Assembly (NCBI RefSeq): GCF_008757455.1
Contig: NZ_VCMV01000015.1
Coordinates: forward strand, 41,298 to 105,297
Direction: 5' to 3'
DNA length: 64,000 bases
DNA from: Microvirga brassicacearum
GTDB lineage: Bacteria > Pseudomonadota > Alphaproteobacteria > Rhizobiales > Beijerinckiaceae
Position numbers and translations under genes: made by a program. The notes beneath the pieces were generated by a model, which ran no database searches, was not told where the DNA came from, and saw only the letters and a program-made list of their open reading frames with translations. Shown here one piece after another: positions 8,961-19,001 of the stretch; the stretch's first letter is position 1, and the number at the start of each line of letters is the position of its first letter.

Positions 8961-10913
8961 TTAGGTCGCCTGCGGTTCGACGAGCATACGGCCTTTCATT
9001 TCCATGTGCATCGCATGGCAGAACCACGAGCAGTAGTACCAATAGACACCCGGACGATCGGCCTTGAATGACACCGACGCGGTCGCCTGCGGGGCAACCT
9101 CCATGTTGATTCCGTAATTGATGATACTGAAGCCATGGGTCAGGTCCTCGACGTCGTCGATGTTGGTCACATAGACGGTCACATCTTCTCCCTGCTTGAC
9201 GGTGAAGTCCTCCAATCCGAAGGCAGGCGCGGCGGACGTCATGTAGACGCGCACCTTGTTGCCGTCACGGACCACCTTGGAATCGACCATCAGGTCCACG
9301 CCGTCGGCCTGGGCTTGTTTCACCGCGTCCGCGAAGAAGGGATCGTCGCGTTTCCACACGTGCAGCGGATTGATTTTGGAGCGATGCACGATGGTGGCGT
9401 CGTGAGGTTCGGCGAAGCTCGGGCTATCGTGCACCAGCACCATCTGATCGCCCGAAATGTCGATGAGCTGATCGTTTTCTGGTTTGAGCGGGCCGACGTT
9501 CAGGAAACGGTCCTTCGAGAACTTGTTCAGCGAAATGAGCCATTTCCCGTCCGCGTCTTTGGTTTGTCCCATCGAGGTGTGGTTGTGGCCCGGTTGGTAA
9601 TGAACATCGAGCTTCTGAATGACTGGGTTGACCTTCTCGCCCTTGAACGCGCGCCTCGCCAAGTCGATGTTCCATTTCACAACCTGGCTATCGAGGAACA
9701 GGGTGGTGAAAGCGTTGCCCCGACCGTCATAGGCCGTGTGCAACGGACCGAGACCGAGTTCCGGTTCCGCGACGACCGCATCGCGCGGCTGGATCTTGTC
9801 GTCGAAGAGGTCGTCGAACTTGCGGACGTCGAACACCGTCACAGTTGGCGAGAGCTTGCCGTTTGCTACCACATGGATGCCGTCCGGTGCGGTGTTGATG
9901 CCGTGTGGGCTATTGGGCACCGGGATGTAGCGGGTAAAGGCCGAGCCCTTGCGTCCGTCAAGAAGCGGCACGCCGCCAACTTTCTCGATCTTGCCGGCCT
10001 TAACCGCCTCTTCGATCCGCTTAAGATTGAAGACGACGACCCAGTCCTGCTCCTTTGCCATCATTTCGGCCAGGGTTACGCCTTCCTCGGAATTGTAGCA
10101 GGTGGCGAATGCGTACTTGCCCTGGTAGTCGGCATCGACATTGTCGAGGTTTCCGTCGACGCGGATCTGCCAGGCGACTTCCATGGTTTCGCCGTCAACA
10201 GCCGTGAAGATCGAAAAATACTCCTTGGTATCAGTGAGGTTCTTGCCGTCGTTCGGAGTGGGCACCCGATCTTCGCCGTTGCAGAACACGTATCCCGTCT
10301 TGGGATATTTTTGCACTCGCAATCCGTGGACGGAATGTTGGTTCGGCAACTGGATGATCTTGTCGCACTTCATCACGTCAAGACGGATTCGGCAGACCCG
10401 CGTATTCGCCTTGTCGTTGGCGAAAAGATAGCGCCCGTCGTACGTGCCGTCCGTGAACGAGAGGTGAGGGTGGTGCAGATCGCCGTTCAGGTAAATCCCA
10501 CCCTTGTCCTTCAAGAACTCCCGCGTTTCCGGGGTAAGGTTCTCGGTCAGGATCTTGCGGCTCTCATTGGTTTGTCCCCACCCCGTCGCACTATCGCGGT
10601 TGAACACGGGAACCCGCATGAGTTCGCGCATGGACGGCAGGCCCATAATCCTGACCTCTCCCGTCTGGCCAGACGAAAAGAACACGTAGTACTCGTCAAG
10701 CTCTCCCGGCTTCACCTCATACTTGTTGGCGACCGCGGGACGCGCGGCGGGCGTTGCAGGCCGCGTCTGTGCCTCCGCCGGCGTAACGGCTCCGATGCCG
10801 CTGAGCCCGACGCCCCCCGCCACGCCGGCGGCGCCCGCGGCGGCCACGGCAGCGGTTGTGCCGAGCATGTCGCGCCGGCTGAATCCCTTTTTTTTGCCCT
10901 GTTCGTTTTCCAT
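8961..10913 (-). CDS. nosZ: NosZ, nitrous-oxide reductase (clade I, TAT-exported)
   Basis: A 650-residue enzyme that reduces N2O to N2 in the periplasm. The N-terminus carries a twin-arginine signal (FSRRDMLG), which marks clade I. The seven-bladed propeller has the CuZ histidines, for example in DLHHPHLSF and in the [10 protein letters not shown] region. The C-terminal cupredoxin domain holds the CuA ligands in [12 protein letters not shown] plus an upstream His in DLTHGFSI. The ATG at 10913 has AAGGAG six bases upstream and was preferred over an in-frame ATG at 10934. It lies 13 bases after the nosR stop. All key residues appear intact. Confidence 0.97.
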   Translation of the reverse strand: MENEQGKKKGFSRRDMLGTTAAVAAAGAAGVAGGVGLSGIGAVTPAEAQTRPATPAARPAVANKYEVKPGELDEYYVFFSSGQTGEVRIMGLPSMRELMRVPVFNRDSATGWGQTNESRKILTENLTPETREFLKDKGGIYLNGDLHHPHLSFTDGTYDGRYLFANDKANTRVCRIRLDVMKCDKIIQLPNQHSVHGLRVQKYPKTGYVFCNGEDRVPTPNDGKNLTDTKEYFSIFTAVDGETMEVAWQIRVDGNLDNVDADYQGKYAFATCYNSEEGVTLAEMMAKEQDWVVVFNLKRIEEAVKAGKIEKVGGVPLLDGRKGSAFTRYIPVPNSPHGINTAPDGIHVVANGKLSPTVTVFDVRKFDDLFDDKIQPRDAVVAEPELGLGPLHTAYDGRGNAFTTLFLDSQVVKWNIDLARRAFKGEKVNPVIQKLDVHYQPGHNHTSMGQTKDADGKWLISLNKFSKDRFLNVGPLKPENDQLIDISGDQMVLVHDSPSFAEPHDATIVHRSKINPLHVWKRDDPFFADAVKQAQADGVDLMVDSKVVRDGNKVRVYMTSAAPAFGLEDFTVKQGEDVTVYVTNIDDVEDLTHGFSIINYGINMEVAPQATASVSFKADRPGVYWYYCSWFCHAMHMEMKGRMLVEPQAT

Positions 10914-10926
10914 GGAGTTCTCCTTG

Positions 10927-13305
10927 TCATTCATGAACTGACGTCGGGACGTCCGCCGGGTTTCGCTCCCGGACGGGTTTTCCCAAATGGGTGATGATTG
11001 GTTTAGCAGGTCCGGGGCCGCCGTCTTTGATCCCGCGCATGGATGGCGAAGAAAGTGCGTCGCGCTTCTCGCGCTTCAGCCGCACCTGGATCATATGCGG
11101 GCAGCGATGGTCGTCGTGGTAGAGTTCCTGGCAATGCATGCAGTAGATGCATTCGTTGACATTGATATGTCCCTCAGGGTGGATCGACTGAACGGGACAT
11201 TCCTTGGCGCACCGCTGACACGGGGAGCCGCATTCCGGCCAGCGTTTCAACCACTCGAACGTGCGAATGCGTCCCGGGATGGCGAGCGCGGCGCCGAGGG
11301 GGCATAGATAGCGGCAGAAGAACCGCTCGATAAAGAGGCCTGCCGCCAGGAGAGTCAGTGCGTAGATCACGAAGGGCCAGTCGCGGACGAACTTCAGGAT
11401 GATCGCGGTTTTGAACGGTTCGACTTCCGCGAGTGTTTCGGCGAGGGCAACCGAGTACAGCGACAGTCCGAATAGGCCGATGAAGATAATGTACTTGATC
11501 GGCCAGAGTCTTTCATGCAGGCCCCAGGGCACCGTGATCTGCGGCACTTTGAGCCACTGGGCGATGTTGTTCAGCAATTCCTGCAAGGCGCCGAACGGGC
11601 AGAGCCAGCCGCAGAACGGACCGCGTCCCCAGAAAAGCAGCCCTACGGCGATAGCCGCCCAGAGGATGAAGATGAGCGGCGCGGAGAGGAAGAACTCCCA
11701 GCTGAAATCGGTCAGCAATGAGTTGGTGAACGTCAGAACGTTCACGACGGAGAGCTGCGCGTTGGCATACCACCCTAGCCACACGAGGGTGAAGGTGAGG
11801 TAGGCGCGCCGCACCCACACGTAGATCTTCGGACGCCGCACCAGAGAGTCCTGGAAAAAGAAGATGGCGGTGAGGATCAGCAGGGCCAGCACCGTAATTG
11901 CGATGGAGATCGTGTTGGTCCTCCAGATCTTCATCCATAGCGGTTCCTCGATGGCGCCAGCCGCGAGAGCGTCCGCATCATTGAGCGGCGTGCCCGCCGG
12001 GGCGGCGGCGGGCACGCTCGCCTGCGCTTGAGGCGGGGGCGCCGCTGGCGCGATCCGCTCGATCCGCATGTACGAGTCGGGAAGCGAATAGCCGAGATCG
12101 AAGGTCAGAAAGGCTTTCTCCCGCGCTCCGACATTGCGCTGCACCATCAACTGCAACTGCCATGGCTCCGTAAGGTCGAGCTTGAAATCCTCCGGAACCA
12201 CGAACAGCGCGATCTCGCGCAACTCTGGCGCGCCCTCGGCGGCAAGCGCGCCGAGGCGGGTATGATTGCGGTCGCGAAAGCGGGTGCTCTGACCTTCCTG
12301 CAGCAATTCGATGCGGTCGAAGATGCCGCCCCGGACATAGCCCGATCCCTTAAAGGAGTATGCGCCTTCGCCGGCGACCACGATGGCCTGCTGGTCTGGC
12401 TTGAGCCTGGCCTTAAGTCGCTCGTAGCCCTCATCGCCGAGCAGGCTGCGGCCGATGGTCGGCACGCTGACGGGCGCGATATAGAGATCGATGAACCTGT
12501 CGCTCGCATCGCCGGGCTCCGGGTTGTCGGCTGCGGCCTGATTGCCCGATTTTACGAAGGCTTCGTTGACGTCTCCGATCGTCAGCGCGAGACGGCGGAC
12601 GGATCCATCGCCGAGCAGCGCTTCCCAGTCCCTGATTTCGCTTTTTCCCAAGTCGATGGTTTTGGAGATCGCCGGCGCCGCGGTCGCTACTGCCTGTCCG
12701 CCCGATCCGATTCGACCGCTGCGTACCAGGCGCACTGCGGAGCGCACCACGCTGTCGCCCATCACCAGAACCGTCACGGTAGCGCCGCTTACGATGTCGA
12801 CCTGCGGCGGTCGCTCCGCGCCGCTGGCGACAGCGACCATGTCCTTGCCGATGAGCGAATTCATCGCGTCGAGAATCCGCTTCTCCGGGATACCGATGAG
12901 GACGATGGGCTCCTTGTGGTCGACGAGCTTAATACCGCGCACCACTCCTTTCAGGTCAATGCCGACCAGAATGTGAATTGGCTTACCTGAATATCCGACG
13001 GAATTGACCACGTCGGCATTTAGATACACATGTCCTACGAGCTGGTCGCCCTGGTAGGCAGGCACCAGCGGCGGCTCGCCCTGTGCCGCGCCAAAGCGAT
13101 CGGCTCCCGGTATCAGCTCGCTCGGTTGAGCCTTTGGCAGGAATTCCTGCACCCGTCCGGCCGCATAAGCCTGGCCCGTCAACAGCAAGAATAGAAATAT
13201 GATGCCCAACGCAAAGATCCCGCGAGTGGATCGCGGGAGCGCAGGATACGGCATGCTGGGAGTGATCGGATGAGATTTTGTCAACAGGGAACCACCGAAC
13301 TCCAC
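10927..13305 (-). CDS. nosR: NosR, membrane flavo-iron-sulfur protein for N2O respiration
   Basis: A 792-residue protein, or 775 if the ATG at 13254 is used. The N-terminal signal is followed by a periplasmic FMN-binding domain with the [10 protein letters not shown] motif, the likely site flavinylated by NosX. A membrane part carries two CxxxCP sites ([11 protein letters not shown] and [11 protein letters not shown]). The C-terminal cytoplasmic ferredoxin domain has [13 protein letters not shown] and CIYCMHCQ. NosR is thought to carry quinol-derived electrons toward NosZ and is needed for nos expression. The upstream GTG at 13305 and the ATG at 13254 both have weak ribosome sites. It is the first gene of nosRZDFYLX. 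Confidence 0.94.
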   Translation of the reverse strand: MEFGGSLLTKSHPITPSMPYPALPRSTRGIFALGIIFLFLLLTGQAYAAGRVQEFLPKAQPSELIPGADRFGAAQGEPPLVPAYQGDQLVGHVYLNADVVNSVGYSGKPIHILVGIDLKGVVRGIKLVDHKEPIVLIGIPEKRILDAMNSLIGKDMVAVASGAERPPQVDIVSGATVTVLVMGDSVVRSAVRLVRSGRIGSGGQAVATAAPAISKTIDLGKSEIRDWEALLGDGSVRRLALTIGDVNEAFVKSGNQAAADNPEPGDASDRFIDLYIAPVSVPTIGRSLLGDEGYERLKARLKPDQQAIVVAGEGAYSFKGSGYVRGGIFDRIELLQEGQSTRFRDRNHTRLGALAAEGAPELREIALFVVPEDFKLDLTEPWQLQLMVQRNVGAREKAFLTFDLGYSLPDSYMRIERIAPAAPPPQAQASVPAAAPAGTPLNDADALAAGAIEEPLWMKIWRTNTISIAITVLALLILTAIFFFQDSLVRRPKIYVWVRRAYLTFTLVWLGWYANAQLSVVNVLTFTNSLLTDFSWEFFLSAPLIFILWAAIAVGLLFWGRGPFCGWLCPFGALQELLNNIAQWLKVPQITVPWGLHERLWPIKYIIFIGLFGLSLYSVALAETLAEVEPFKTAIILKFVRDWPFVIYALTLLAAGLFIERFFCRYLCPLGAALAIPGRIRTFEWLKRWPECGSPCQRCAKECPVQSIHPEGHINVNECIYCMHCQELYHDDHRCPHMIQVRLKREKRDALSSPSMRGIKDGGPGPAKPIITHLGKPVRERNPADVPTSVHE

Positions 13306-13426
13306 GGAACATACCTAAGGATAACAAACCCAACGTCCTTGCAACGGTAAAGTTCCGCGTCCGACTGGGATTTGGATCTGAAGCCGTGCGATGACCGTCA
13401 CGCTAGGGTCTACGAGGGCTGGCACA

Positions 13427-13440
13427 TTGATTTAACGCAA
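13427..13440. promoter_or_regulatory. FNR/NnrR-type box between nosR and ferritin-like gene
   Basis: TTGATTTAACGCAA fits the TTG(A/C)-N6-(T/G)CAA pattern bound by FNR, FixK and NnrR proteins. It lies 122 bases upstream of the GTG of nosR (173 from the ATG) and 65 bases upstream of the ferritin-like gene. It could serve either divergent unit. Confidence 0.6.
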
Positions 13441-13504
13441 ATTGACACGCGGTAATTCCTTCTATCATTCATACTGCCGCAAGCCGAATTGGTGGGAGAG
13501 TCGA

Positions 13505-14377
13505 ATGTCGCTTCTGAAGACCGAGCCGGCGCACGCCGTGACATCACTCGAAGAGCTTTTCGCGATTGCTCACTCGCTCGAGCTTGAGGCGGCCACCCGT
13601 TACGAGGAATTGGCTTTGCGAATGCGATCCGCGGGGGATGTTTCACTCGCGGAAACCTTCGAACGACTCGCATCCGAGGAGCGCGGCCATTTGAACAACG
13701 TCGTTCGCTGGTCTGAGACCGAGAAGGGAAGGGGGCCAGACGCCGCGCATCTCAGCTGGACGCTTCCTGAAACCTTCGACGACGAGGGCGCGAAGGTCGC
13801 TGCGCCGGAAATCCAGACCCCTTACGGGGCGCTTTCGATGGCCGTCCGAAACGAGGAACGCGCGTTCGCGTTCTGGAGTTACGTGGCGGCCAACACGGAA
13901 AAGCCCGAGATCAAGCAGGCGGCGGAGAAGATGGCGCACGAGGAACTCGAACATATCTCAACGCTGCGGCACGAACGGCGTCGCGCATATCATGCTGAGC
14001 GCGCGCAGACGCCGCCCGCGACAGGACACAAAGTTGCCGATGCCGCGGCGCTTGAAACCCGCTTGGCCGCGTTACTGGATTCCCTTGTCTCTGACTCGGG
14101 CGAAAGTGAGCGGGCGAAAATTTCGGAATTCGCGGTGGAAGCTCGGAGAACGGCGGACGAGCTCGCTCGGACGCCTTTGTCGCTCGCCGCGCTTCCAGCC
14201 GCAGCTCCAACCATCGAGAATCCCATCGTGCTCGCTGAAGTCCTCGTCGAGGGCTACCTGAATGCGGCCGATCATTTTCAGGACGAAGCAGGCTTGACGC
14301 TGACTCAAGCGCTGGCTTCGCGGGCGATCAACCGTCTGGCGTGGCTCCGAGCCCATCTGCAGATCAAACGGGACTGA
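13505..14377 (+). CDS. ferritin-like/rubrerythrin-type diiron protein
   Basis: A 290-residue protein. The first half (residues about 15-160) is a ferritin-like four-helix bundle with repeated acidic ligands: HSLELEAATRYEELA, LASEERGHLNNVV, RNEERAFAFWSYVA and MAHEELEHISTLR. These provide the ExxH-type diiron site of the rubrerythrin/ferritin superfamily. No rubredoxin CxxC domain is present. The C-terminal half is alanine-rich and helical, without a recognised fold. The ATG at 13505 is preceded by GGTGGGAGAG. It is divergent from nosR with an FNR-type box between. A role in iron storage or peroxide/NO protection is inference. Confidence 0.75.
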   Translation: MSLLKTEPAHAVTSLEELFAIAHSLELEAATRYEELALRMRSAGDVSLAETFERLASEERGHLNNVVRWSETEKGRGPDAAHLSWTLPETFDDEGAKVAAPEIQTPYGALSMAVRNEERAFAFWSYVAANTEKPEIKQAAEKMAHEELEHISTLRHERRRAYHAERAQTPPATGHKVADAAALETRLAALLDSLVSDSGESERAKISEFAVEARRTADELARTPLSLAALPAAAPTIENPIVLAEVLVEGYLNAADHFQDEAGLTLTQALASRAINRLAWLRAHLQIKRD

Positions 14378-14391
14378 AGCGGCGGCGATCA

Positions 14392-15993
14392 TTACGGTCG
14401 CACGACGAGAGTGCCCTCGAGGCTGGTTTTGTCGAAATCGCTTATCAAAACCTCGAGCCGAATCTGCCACGGACCCGCGAGTGGCAAGACGAGGTTATCC
14501 ACCTGCCACGCATTGCCGCCCACCTTCCGCGCCGATCGTTCGATCGGCTCAATGCCGTCCGCCGGTCGCGACAGGATCAACGTGACACCTTTTGCGTCTA
14601 GCGGTCGCGAGGCAGGGGATGAAAGGGCGATTCGGACTTGGCTGGAGCCGACGTGCCCGGGACTCACCATGAGTCCGGCCATGATCGAAGGCATATGAAT
14701 GTGCAGGCTGACCGGACTCGCGGCGGCTGCCCTGGATGTTTCGAGCGCGCGCGGGGGCGGAGTGAAGCGCCACAATCCAACAACCATCAGGACAAGGGCG
14801 GCAAGTCCAATCTCAATAGCAATGGTCCGCCCAAGCCGATGCCGGGATTTGTCCCGCGATACCTCGAGTCCGGGAGTCAGCAAGACGCGGTTTACGGATG
14901 CGAGCGCCAGGAGGGCTGCCACCAGAATGAGCTTTGCGAGAAGGACAAGGCCGTAATCCGTGTCGAACAGGTTCTTCGGCGCCTCGACCTGTACGTAGGC
15001 CAACATTAAGCCAGTCGCCGTCAAGACGGCGACCGCCGCGACGGCGACACCCGAAAAGCGCCGTATCACCGGCTGTGCCTGAGAGGGGAATCTTCGCACC
15101 ACAACGGCGAGAGGAAGAAGCGCCCCCACCCAATATGCCACCGCAACGGCATGGAGGAACATCACTGGTCGCATCAGCCACTGCGGTGTCGCGGCACTTG
15201 CATGCCCGCTCGCCGCGAAAGCGAGCCCGACGCCAGCCAACGCTGCCAGCGACAGCGCACGGCGTGACCCTCCGCGCGCGAGCAAGCTTGCAAAAGCGAG
15301 GGCGAATGCGGTGCTCGCAAGAATGGCGGAGGTGCCGAACGCCGTCGCGAGGCCCGCGAGCCAAACTGCTCCCGAGGGAAAATCCACGAACGGGCGTCCG
15401 AGCGCGTCGAGCCCCTGCAGACCGATCGAGACGATCGCCGCGGCAATACCCGCTGCGAGGAACCCGCGCAGGACTCGCCCCACAAGGAGAAGCCGAAGAG
15501 AAGGTGCCACCCAGGTGACGAACAGCGCACCGCCGGCGCCGACGAACGCACCGAGATAGAAAACGAGGCGCGCCAACCACAATAGCGAGTGGATGGGCCG
15601 CTCACTCGTCTCGGCTGGTTTGTCCGCCGACGTAGAGATGTGTCCTATCGAGAAAATCATGGAGCCCGCGACCGGGTGGCCGTCTGCGGACGTCACGCGG
15701 TAACTCAGAATATGGCTGCCCGAAGGTAGATTCTCCGGTATCGCGATCCCGATCGAGTGGTCGTGCATCATGACGGACAGGTCTTCGCGGATGCCGCCGC
15801 GTGCATCAATCAGGCGAACCACAAGCGGCGACACAGGCTCGTTGAAGCGGAGATGGACGATTGCGGGTCGAACCTGCAACACGGCCCCGTCGGCCGGAAC
15901 GGATTCGACCAGCGCCGCATGCGCAAAGGCTTGGCCGCCTCCGGCAAGCATTGCGAGTCCGAGGCATATAAGAGCTGCGGCAAGGCGGACCAC
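14392..15993 (-). CDS. CopC-CopD fusion copper-handling membrane protein
   Basis: A 533-residue fusion. After a signal peptide ending AFA, residues about 25-120 form a CopC domain starting HAALVESVPADGA, with N-terminal His as candidate copper ligand and MHDHS later. The next 300 residues have about eight membrane helices of the CopD family (for example MFLHAVAVAYWVGALLPLAVV). The last 100 residues form an extracytoplasmic beta domain like YtkA/FixH-type domains. It probably imports or buffers copper. A GTG at 15993 is chosen; a hairpin lies just upstream of it. The gene follows ycnI-like on the same strand and converges with the ferritin-like gene. Confidence 0.83.
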   Translation of the reverse strand: MVRLAAALICLGLAMLAGGGQAFAHAALVESVPADGAVLQVRPAIVHLRFNEPVSPLVVRLIDARGGIREDLSVMMHDHSIGIAIPENLPSGSHILSYRVTSADGHPVAGSMIFSIGHISTSADKPAETSERPIHSLLWLARLVFYLGAFVGAGGALFVTWVAPSLRLLLVGRVLRGFLAAGIAAAIVSIGLQGLDALGRPFVDFPSGAVWLAGLATAFGTSAILASTAFALAFASLLARGGSRRALSLAALAGVGLAFAASGHASAATPQWLMRPVMFLHAVAVAYWVGALLPLAVVVRRFPSQAQPVIRRFSGVAVAAVAVLTATGLMLAYVQVEAPKNLFDTDYGLVLLAKLILVAALLALASVNRVLLTPGLEVSRDKSRHRLGRTIAIEIGLAALVLMVVGLWRFTPPPRALETSRAAAASPVSLHIHMPSIMAGLMVSPGHVGSSQVRIALSSPASRPLDAKGVTLILSRPADGIEPIERSARKVGGNAWQVDNLVLPLAGPWQIRLEVLISDFDKTSLEGTLVVRP

Positions 15994-16001
15994 TGACGCG
16001 A

Positions 16002-16023
16002 GGGGATGCCGAGAGGCATCCCC
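16002..16023 (-). promoter_or_regulatory. perfect hairpin between ycnI-like and copC-copD genes
   Basis: GGGGATGCC (16002-16010) and GGCATCCCC (16015-16023) form a nine-base perfect stem with a four-base loop. The stem ends nine bases before the GTG chosen for the CopC-CopD gene. There is no run of T after it, so it looks more like an expression-tuning or RNA-processing hairpin than a terminator. Confidence 0.55.
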
Positions 16024-16034
16024 GTTTCCCTTTG

Positions 16035-16562
16035 TCAGTGTGTTTTCGGCGCCAGAAGTTTCAGCGCTGGAGCCGGGAATTTGTAGTCGCCGGCGCTCTT
16101 GCCTTCCGTTGGAATCTCGATCCACCTGTCGGCACCCTTTTCGCATTCCTGCACGGTTGGAAAATAGAGCATCGCGTCCGGCTGGAGTCCGCTGGTGAGA
16201 TACCCCCGAAAGACGAACTCGTCATAATGCTCGTCGGGTAGCCTGCCAGTCCACACGATTTCCTTGACCCCCTCCGTCAGCGGCGTGCCATGGTAGTCGT
16301 ATGACTTGTCATAGGCACTCCTGACAATTTCGAGCGTCCATCCGGACTTCGGCATGGGTTTCACAGCAATCACGCCATCGGGGATACGAATGCGCACCTT
16401 GAGCGTTGGCGAGCCTTCGCAGCCATGTCCGATGCGCACGACCGCCTTGTAGGTCGAGTTGACGGGCGCTTGCTGTACCTCCAGCGTCGAGTGTGCGAGG
16501 GCCGGTGCCGCCAGCATGAAGAAAGCCGAGGCAAGTGCCCCGCGAAAACGGGTCGTGATCAT
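16035..16562 (-). CDS. YcnI-like (DUF1775) periplasmic copper-binding protein
   Basis: A 175-residue exported protein with a signal peptide ending PALA, so that the mature chain begins with a histidine (HSTLEVQQAPV). This is the arrangement of YcnI/DUF1775 proteins, which bind copper through an N-terminal His brace. Conserved segments include VRIGHGCEGSPTLKVRIRIPDG and VWTGRLPDEHYDEFVF. The ATG at 16562 was taken over an in-frame start ten codons upstream because it begins the signal peptide properly. It lies between DUF2946 and copC-copD genes. In a nos neighbourhood it may help supply periplasmic copper; that is inferred. Confidence 0.85.
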   Translation of the reverse strand: MITTRFRGALASAFFMLAAPALAHSTLEVQQAPVNSTYKAVVRIGHGCEGSPTLKVRIRIPDGVIAVKPMPKSGWTLEIVRSAYDKSYDYHGTPLTEGVKEIVWTGRLPDEHYDEFVFRGYLTSGLQPDAMLYFPTVQECEKGADRWIEIPTEGKSAGDYKFPAPALKLLAPKTH

Positions 16563-16593
16563 CGAAATTATCCTATCAGGTTGGTTGATCAAA

Positions 16594-16995
16594 TTATCGA
16601 AGGATCAAACCAGCTGGTGGCGCGCGTGCACCGACGGGAATAACGCTGAGGCGGCGAACCGACTCCGTCAGTGGCCGAGTGTAGGCAGCCAGCGCGGCCC
16701 AACGCCAGGAGGGTGGACAGAGCGTCGCGCCGTCAGTTGGTGGTGAGGCAAGACCTGCGCAATAGCTCAGGATGCAGCACGGCGCGGAATGGGCGAGTTT
16801 GCTTTGCTGATGGTCGGCCTCACGATGGGGCCCTGCCGCGGGATGTTCAGCATGAATTTCGATCCGAGAGAGAATCGCCTCCGGTGCGCGAACCGGCGTC
16901 AATGCCATCAGCGCAATGTGGCCTAGCAGCGCCAACGCGGCGACGAGCGCGCTTGCGCGCTGTCCCTGTTTCCATCTTTGCGCCCAGTATCTCAC
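16594..16995 (-). CDS. DUF2946-like small membrane-anchored protein
   Basis: A 133-residue protein with one N-terminal hydrophobic segment (ALVAALALLGHIALMAL), then a His-rich stretch (HAEHPAAGPHREADHQQ) and a Cys cluster APCCILSYCAGL. Small proteins with this signal, His and Cys arrangement upstream of copper genes are usually annotated DUF2946. The first gene of the minus-strand group DUF2946-ycnI-copCD, it ends 31 bases before the ycnI-like ATG. A metal-binding role is likely from composition and position. Family assignment is moderate, since sequence conservation in DUF2946 is low. Confidence 0.6.
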   Translation of the reverse strand: MRYWAQRWKQGQRASALVAALALLGHIALMALTPVRAPEAILSRIEIHAEHPAAGPHREADHQQSKLAHSAPCCILSYCAGLASPPTDGATLCPPSWRWAALAAYTRPLTESVRRLSVIPVGARAPPAGLILR

Positions 16996-17169
16996 GTCAG
17001 TCCTGCGTTCCTCTCGATCCTACCCGAGGCGCCATCAGCGCGTGCGAGCGGGCTCTGCAATCCGTTCTCGACTGCCGCCACAGACCTATAAGGACTCTCA
17101 ATGGAACCTCTTTGATTTCGCGCAAGGAACCGTTGATTGGAGCTCGTTGCCGCTGGATTCTCGGAGCTT

Positions 17170-17850
17170 TTAGAGGGCGGCGAGGGGATCGGCCCCGATC
17201 AGGAGCGCATGGCCTTGAAGAACGAACCAGCCATAGAGGAGAACCGCGATCAGCCCCGCCAGCGCCAAAGATCGCAGGCCGACAGGTGAGGCTCTCCCCG
17301 CTAGAATTGCAGCGAAAGGTACGACGGACGTCTCGCGGCTGAGAGCGCGCCAGCGTACCCGACCCACGCGCCTTTTGGTCTTCGCGTCGAGCAGGATGAA
17401 GCCAATCAGTGAGAACAGGGCCATGATGCCAAAGAGGATGACCGTGACGAGATCGCCGTTCGGCGGAATGTGAGCCAACGCCCAGATCAGGAAAGCCCAC
17501 AGCACCGGATGACGCGTCACCCGGGTGACCGCACCAGGTGTTGAATCATGTCGCAGGGATATCGACAACGGATTGGGCGCGATAAGACCCGCCACCAGAA
17601 AGAACGTCGCGATCGGCATAGCAACAAGGGTCAGATGCCACTGCCATGGCGCTGGCTCCCAAAGCGGAATCGGGTCGGCATCTCGGGCGGCGACGATAAG
17701 CCAGCCGAGCAGGATCAGAGACAACATCGAATAGGCCGCAAGATACACCTTGCGTCCGAGCCTCCTGATGAGACTCGTGCGCAGGCGTGGGCTGGCGGGG
17801 ATCAAATGCGCGACCAGAAAGGCGCACAACGCAATCAGGAACTCCGTCAT
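17170..17850 (-). CDS. nnrU: NnrU-family membrane protein
   Basis: A 226-residue protein with about six membrane helices. It shows NnrU family features: the N-terminal CAFLVAHLIPASPRLRTSL, the loop RHDSTPGAVTRVTRHPVLWAFLIWALAHI and the segment HIPPNGDLVTVILFGIMALFSLIG. NnrU was first noted in Rhodobacter denitrification loci as needed for normal nitrite reductase expression or NO-dependent growth; its chemistry is unknown. Its ATG overlaps the stop of the preceding polytopic-protein gene by four bases. It is the last gene of the DUF59-DUF2249-membrane protein-NnrU operon. Confidence 0.87.
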   Translation of the reverse strand: MTEFLIALCAFLVAHLIPASPRLRTSLIRRLGRKVYLAAYSMLSLILLGWLIVAARDADPIPLWEPAPWQWHLTLVAMPIATFFLVAGLIAPNPLSISLRHDSTPGAVTRVTRHPVLWAFLIWALAHIPPNGDLVTVILFGIMALFSLIGFILLDAKTKRRVGRVRWRALSRETSVVPFAAILAGRASPVGLRSLALAGLIAVLLYGWFVLQGHALLIGADPLAAL

Positions 17851-19001
17851 GGGAAGCGATGCTGTACCCGATCCGCCTCGGTGTTACGACGTTTGGAGGC
17901 GAGCCCGACGGTCAACGCGAAGCTCACTATCGCGAGGATCGTGACGATTCCGCTCCATTGCCGGAACGCTTGCCATGCCAAGGCATCTCCGATCCCCCGG
18001 ATGACGAGCGACGCGTGCAGCAACGCCAAGGGAGCGTACATGAATGGCCGATAGGCGATGCGAATGCCTGTCACGGCGGGTAAAATGATGAGAGCGTGGC
18101 CAAACACCATCGAGAGGGCGAACCCGATCAAAACCGCATGGAGGGCGAAGTCATAAGTGTGCAGAGCAGCACCCGGCGGGGCGGCGACGAGCGCCACACC
18201 CGACAGTCCAAGCCATACGTATCCTGACATCATGCAGGCGGCGGAGAAGCGTGTCTGCCCTTGCTGACGGAGGTTGTGACTCGCGATATCATGCCGGAGA
18301 AGCCACGTCGTGGTGAATACGAGGGCGAGGCCATAGAGTACGGCGCCGTTCGGCGTCATGAGGCCATTCTGTGCGCCGAGGATGAGAAGTCCTACCGCGA
18401 ACAGGAACATGGCCTCGCTGCCCCGCTTCGGAGCGACAAGACGGCTCAGCTCGAGGCGCTCCCCCGCAACGGTCAGGATCAAGAAAGCGAGCCACCATCC
18501 CACGACGTCGGGCACGGAGTTGCCGATTAGCCAAAGCACGTTGCCGCTAAACCAGGTCAGGGCGCCAAACAGAAGCGCGCCAGTGAAGACGGCGGGCTGC
18601 TTAGCGGTGATCACCAGCGACGCGGCGGCAAGTGTTGCCGAGGCCAGAATAAAAAGCCCCGCACCTACGGCGGTCGGCGCGCCCGCCAGCAACGTCAATG
18701 TGCCGAGACCCGACAGCGCCGGCGCTGCGTAAGACCAATCCCGACCTAGCGCCACCGCTCGCTCGAGGCCGATAAGGGTGCCAAAAAGTCCTGATATCAG
18801 CAGCGGTCCATGCAGTTCCGCCAACGACGAGCCGTGAGGTATCGTCCATCCGAGCCGCCACATGCCGCCGCACAGACCAGACAGCAACGCAATGGCCGCG
18901 AGAGCCAGACACAGGATGCGGAGCCACATCCGGCGTCGAACCGTCCTCGTTTCGGCTATCGCCTCAGATCGCGGCGCGGCTGATACGGATACACCAGACA
19001 T
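17847..19001 (-). CDS. polytopic membrane protein, NnrS-like/heme-copper-like, in NO-response operon
   Basis: A 384-residue protein with about eleven to twelve membrane helices. It has histidines in positions reminiscent of NnrS and heme-copper proteins: ELHGPLLISGLFGTLIGLERAV near residue 65, and HAVLIGFALSMVFGHALIILPAV near residue 290. I do not recognise a named family beyond this. The ATG at 19001 lies inside the end of the DUF2249 gene but has a strong GGAGGAGG eight bases upstream, so the 38-base overlap is probably genuine and couples translation. It overlaps nnrU by four bases. A role in NO tolerance or metal/heme handling is inference from the operon. Confidence 0.72.
   Translation of the reverse strand: MSGVSVSAAPRSEAIAETRTVRRRMWLRILCLALAAIALLSGLCGGMWRLGWTIPHGSSLAELHGPLLISGLFGTLIGLERAVALGRDWSYAAPALSGLGTLTLLAGAPTAVGAGLFILASATLAAASLVITAKQPAVFTGALLFGALTWFSGNVLWLIGNSVPDVVGWWLAFLILTVAGERLELSRLVAPKRGSEAMFLFAVGLLILGAQNGLMTPNGAVLYGLALVFTTTWLLRHDIASHNLRQQGQTRFSAACMMSGYVWLGLSGVALVAAPPGAALHTYDFALHAVLIGFALSMVFGHALIILPAVTGIRIAYRPFMYAPLALLHASLVIRGIGDALAWQAFRQWSGIVTILAIVSFALTVGLASKRRNTEADRVQHRFP

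Noticed and set aside
9135..10994. Very long open frame antisense to nosZ (over 600 codons)
   Set aside because: It mirrors the strong codon bias of nosZ and has no recognisable family pattern or ribosome site.
13314..13324. CCTAAGGATAA just before nosR, resembling half of the FixJ-type element
   Set aside because: It lacks one base of the core and has no ATCTGAATTT partner at the right distance, so FixJ control of nosR is not supported.
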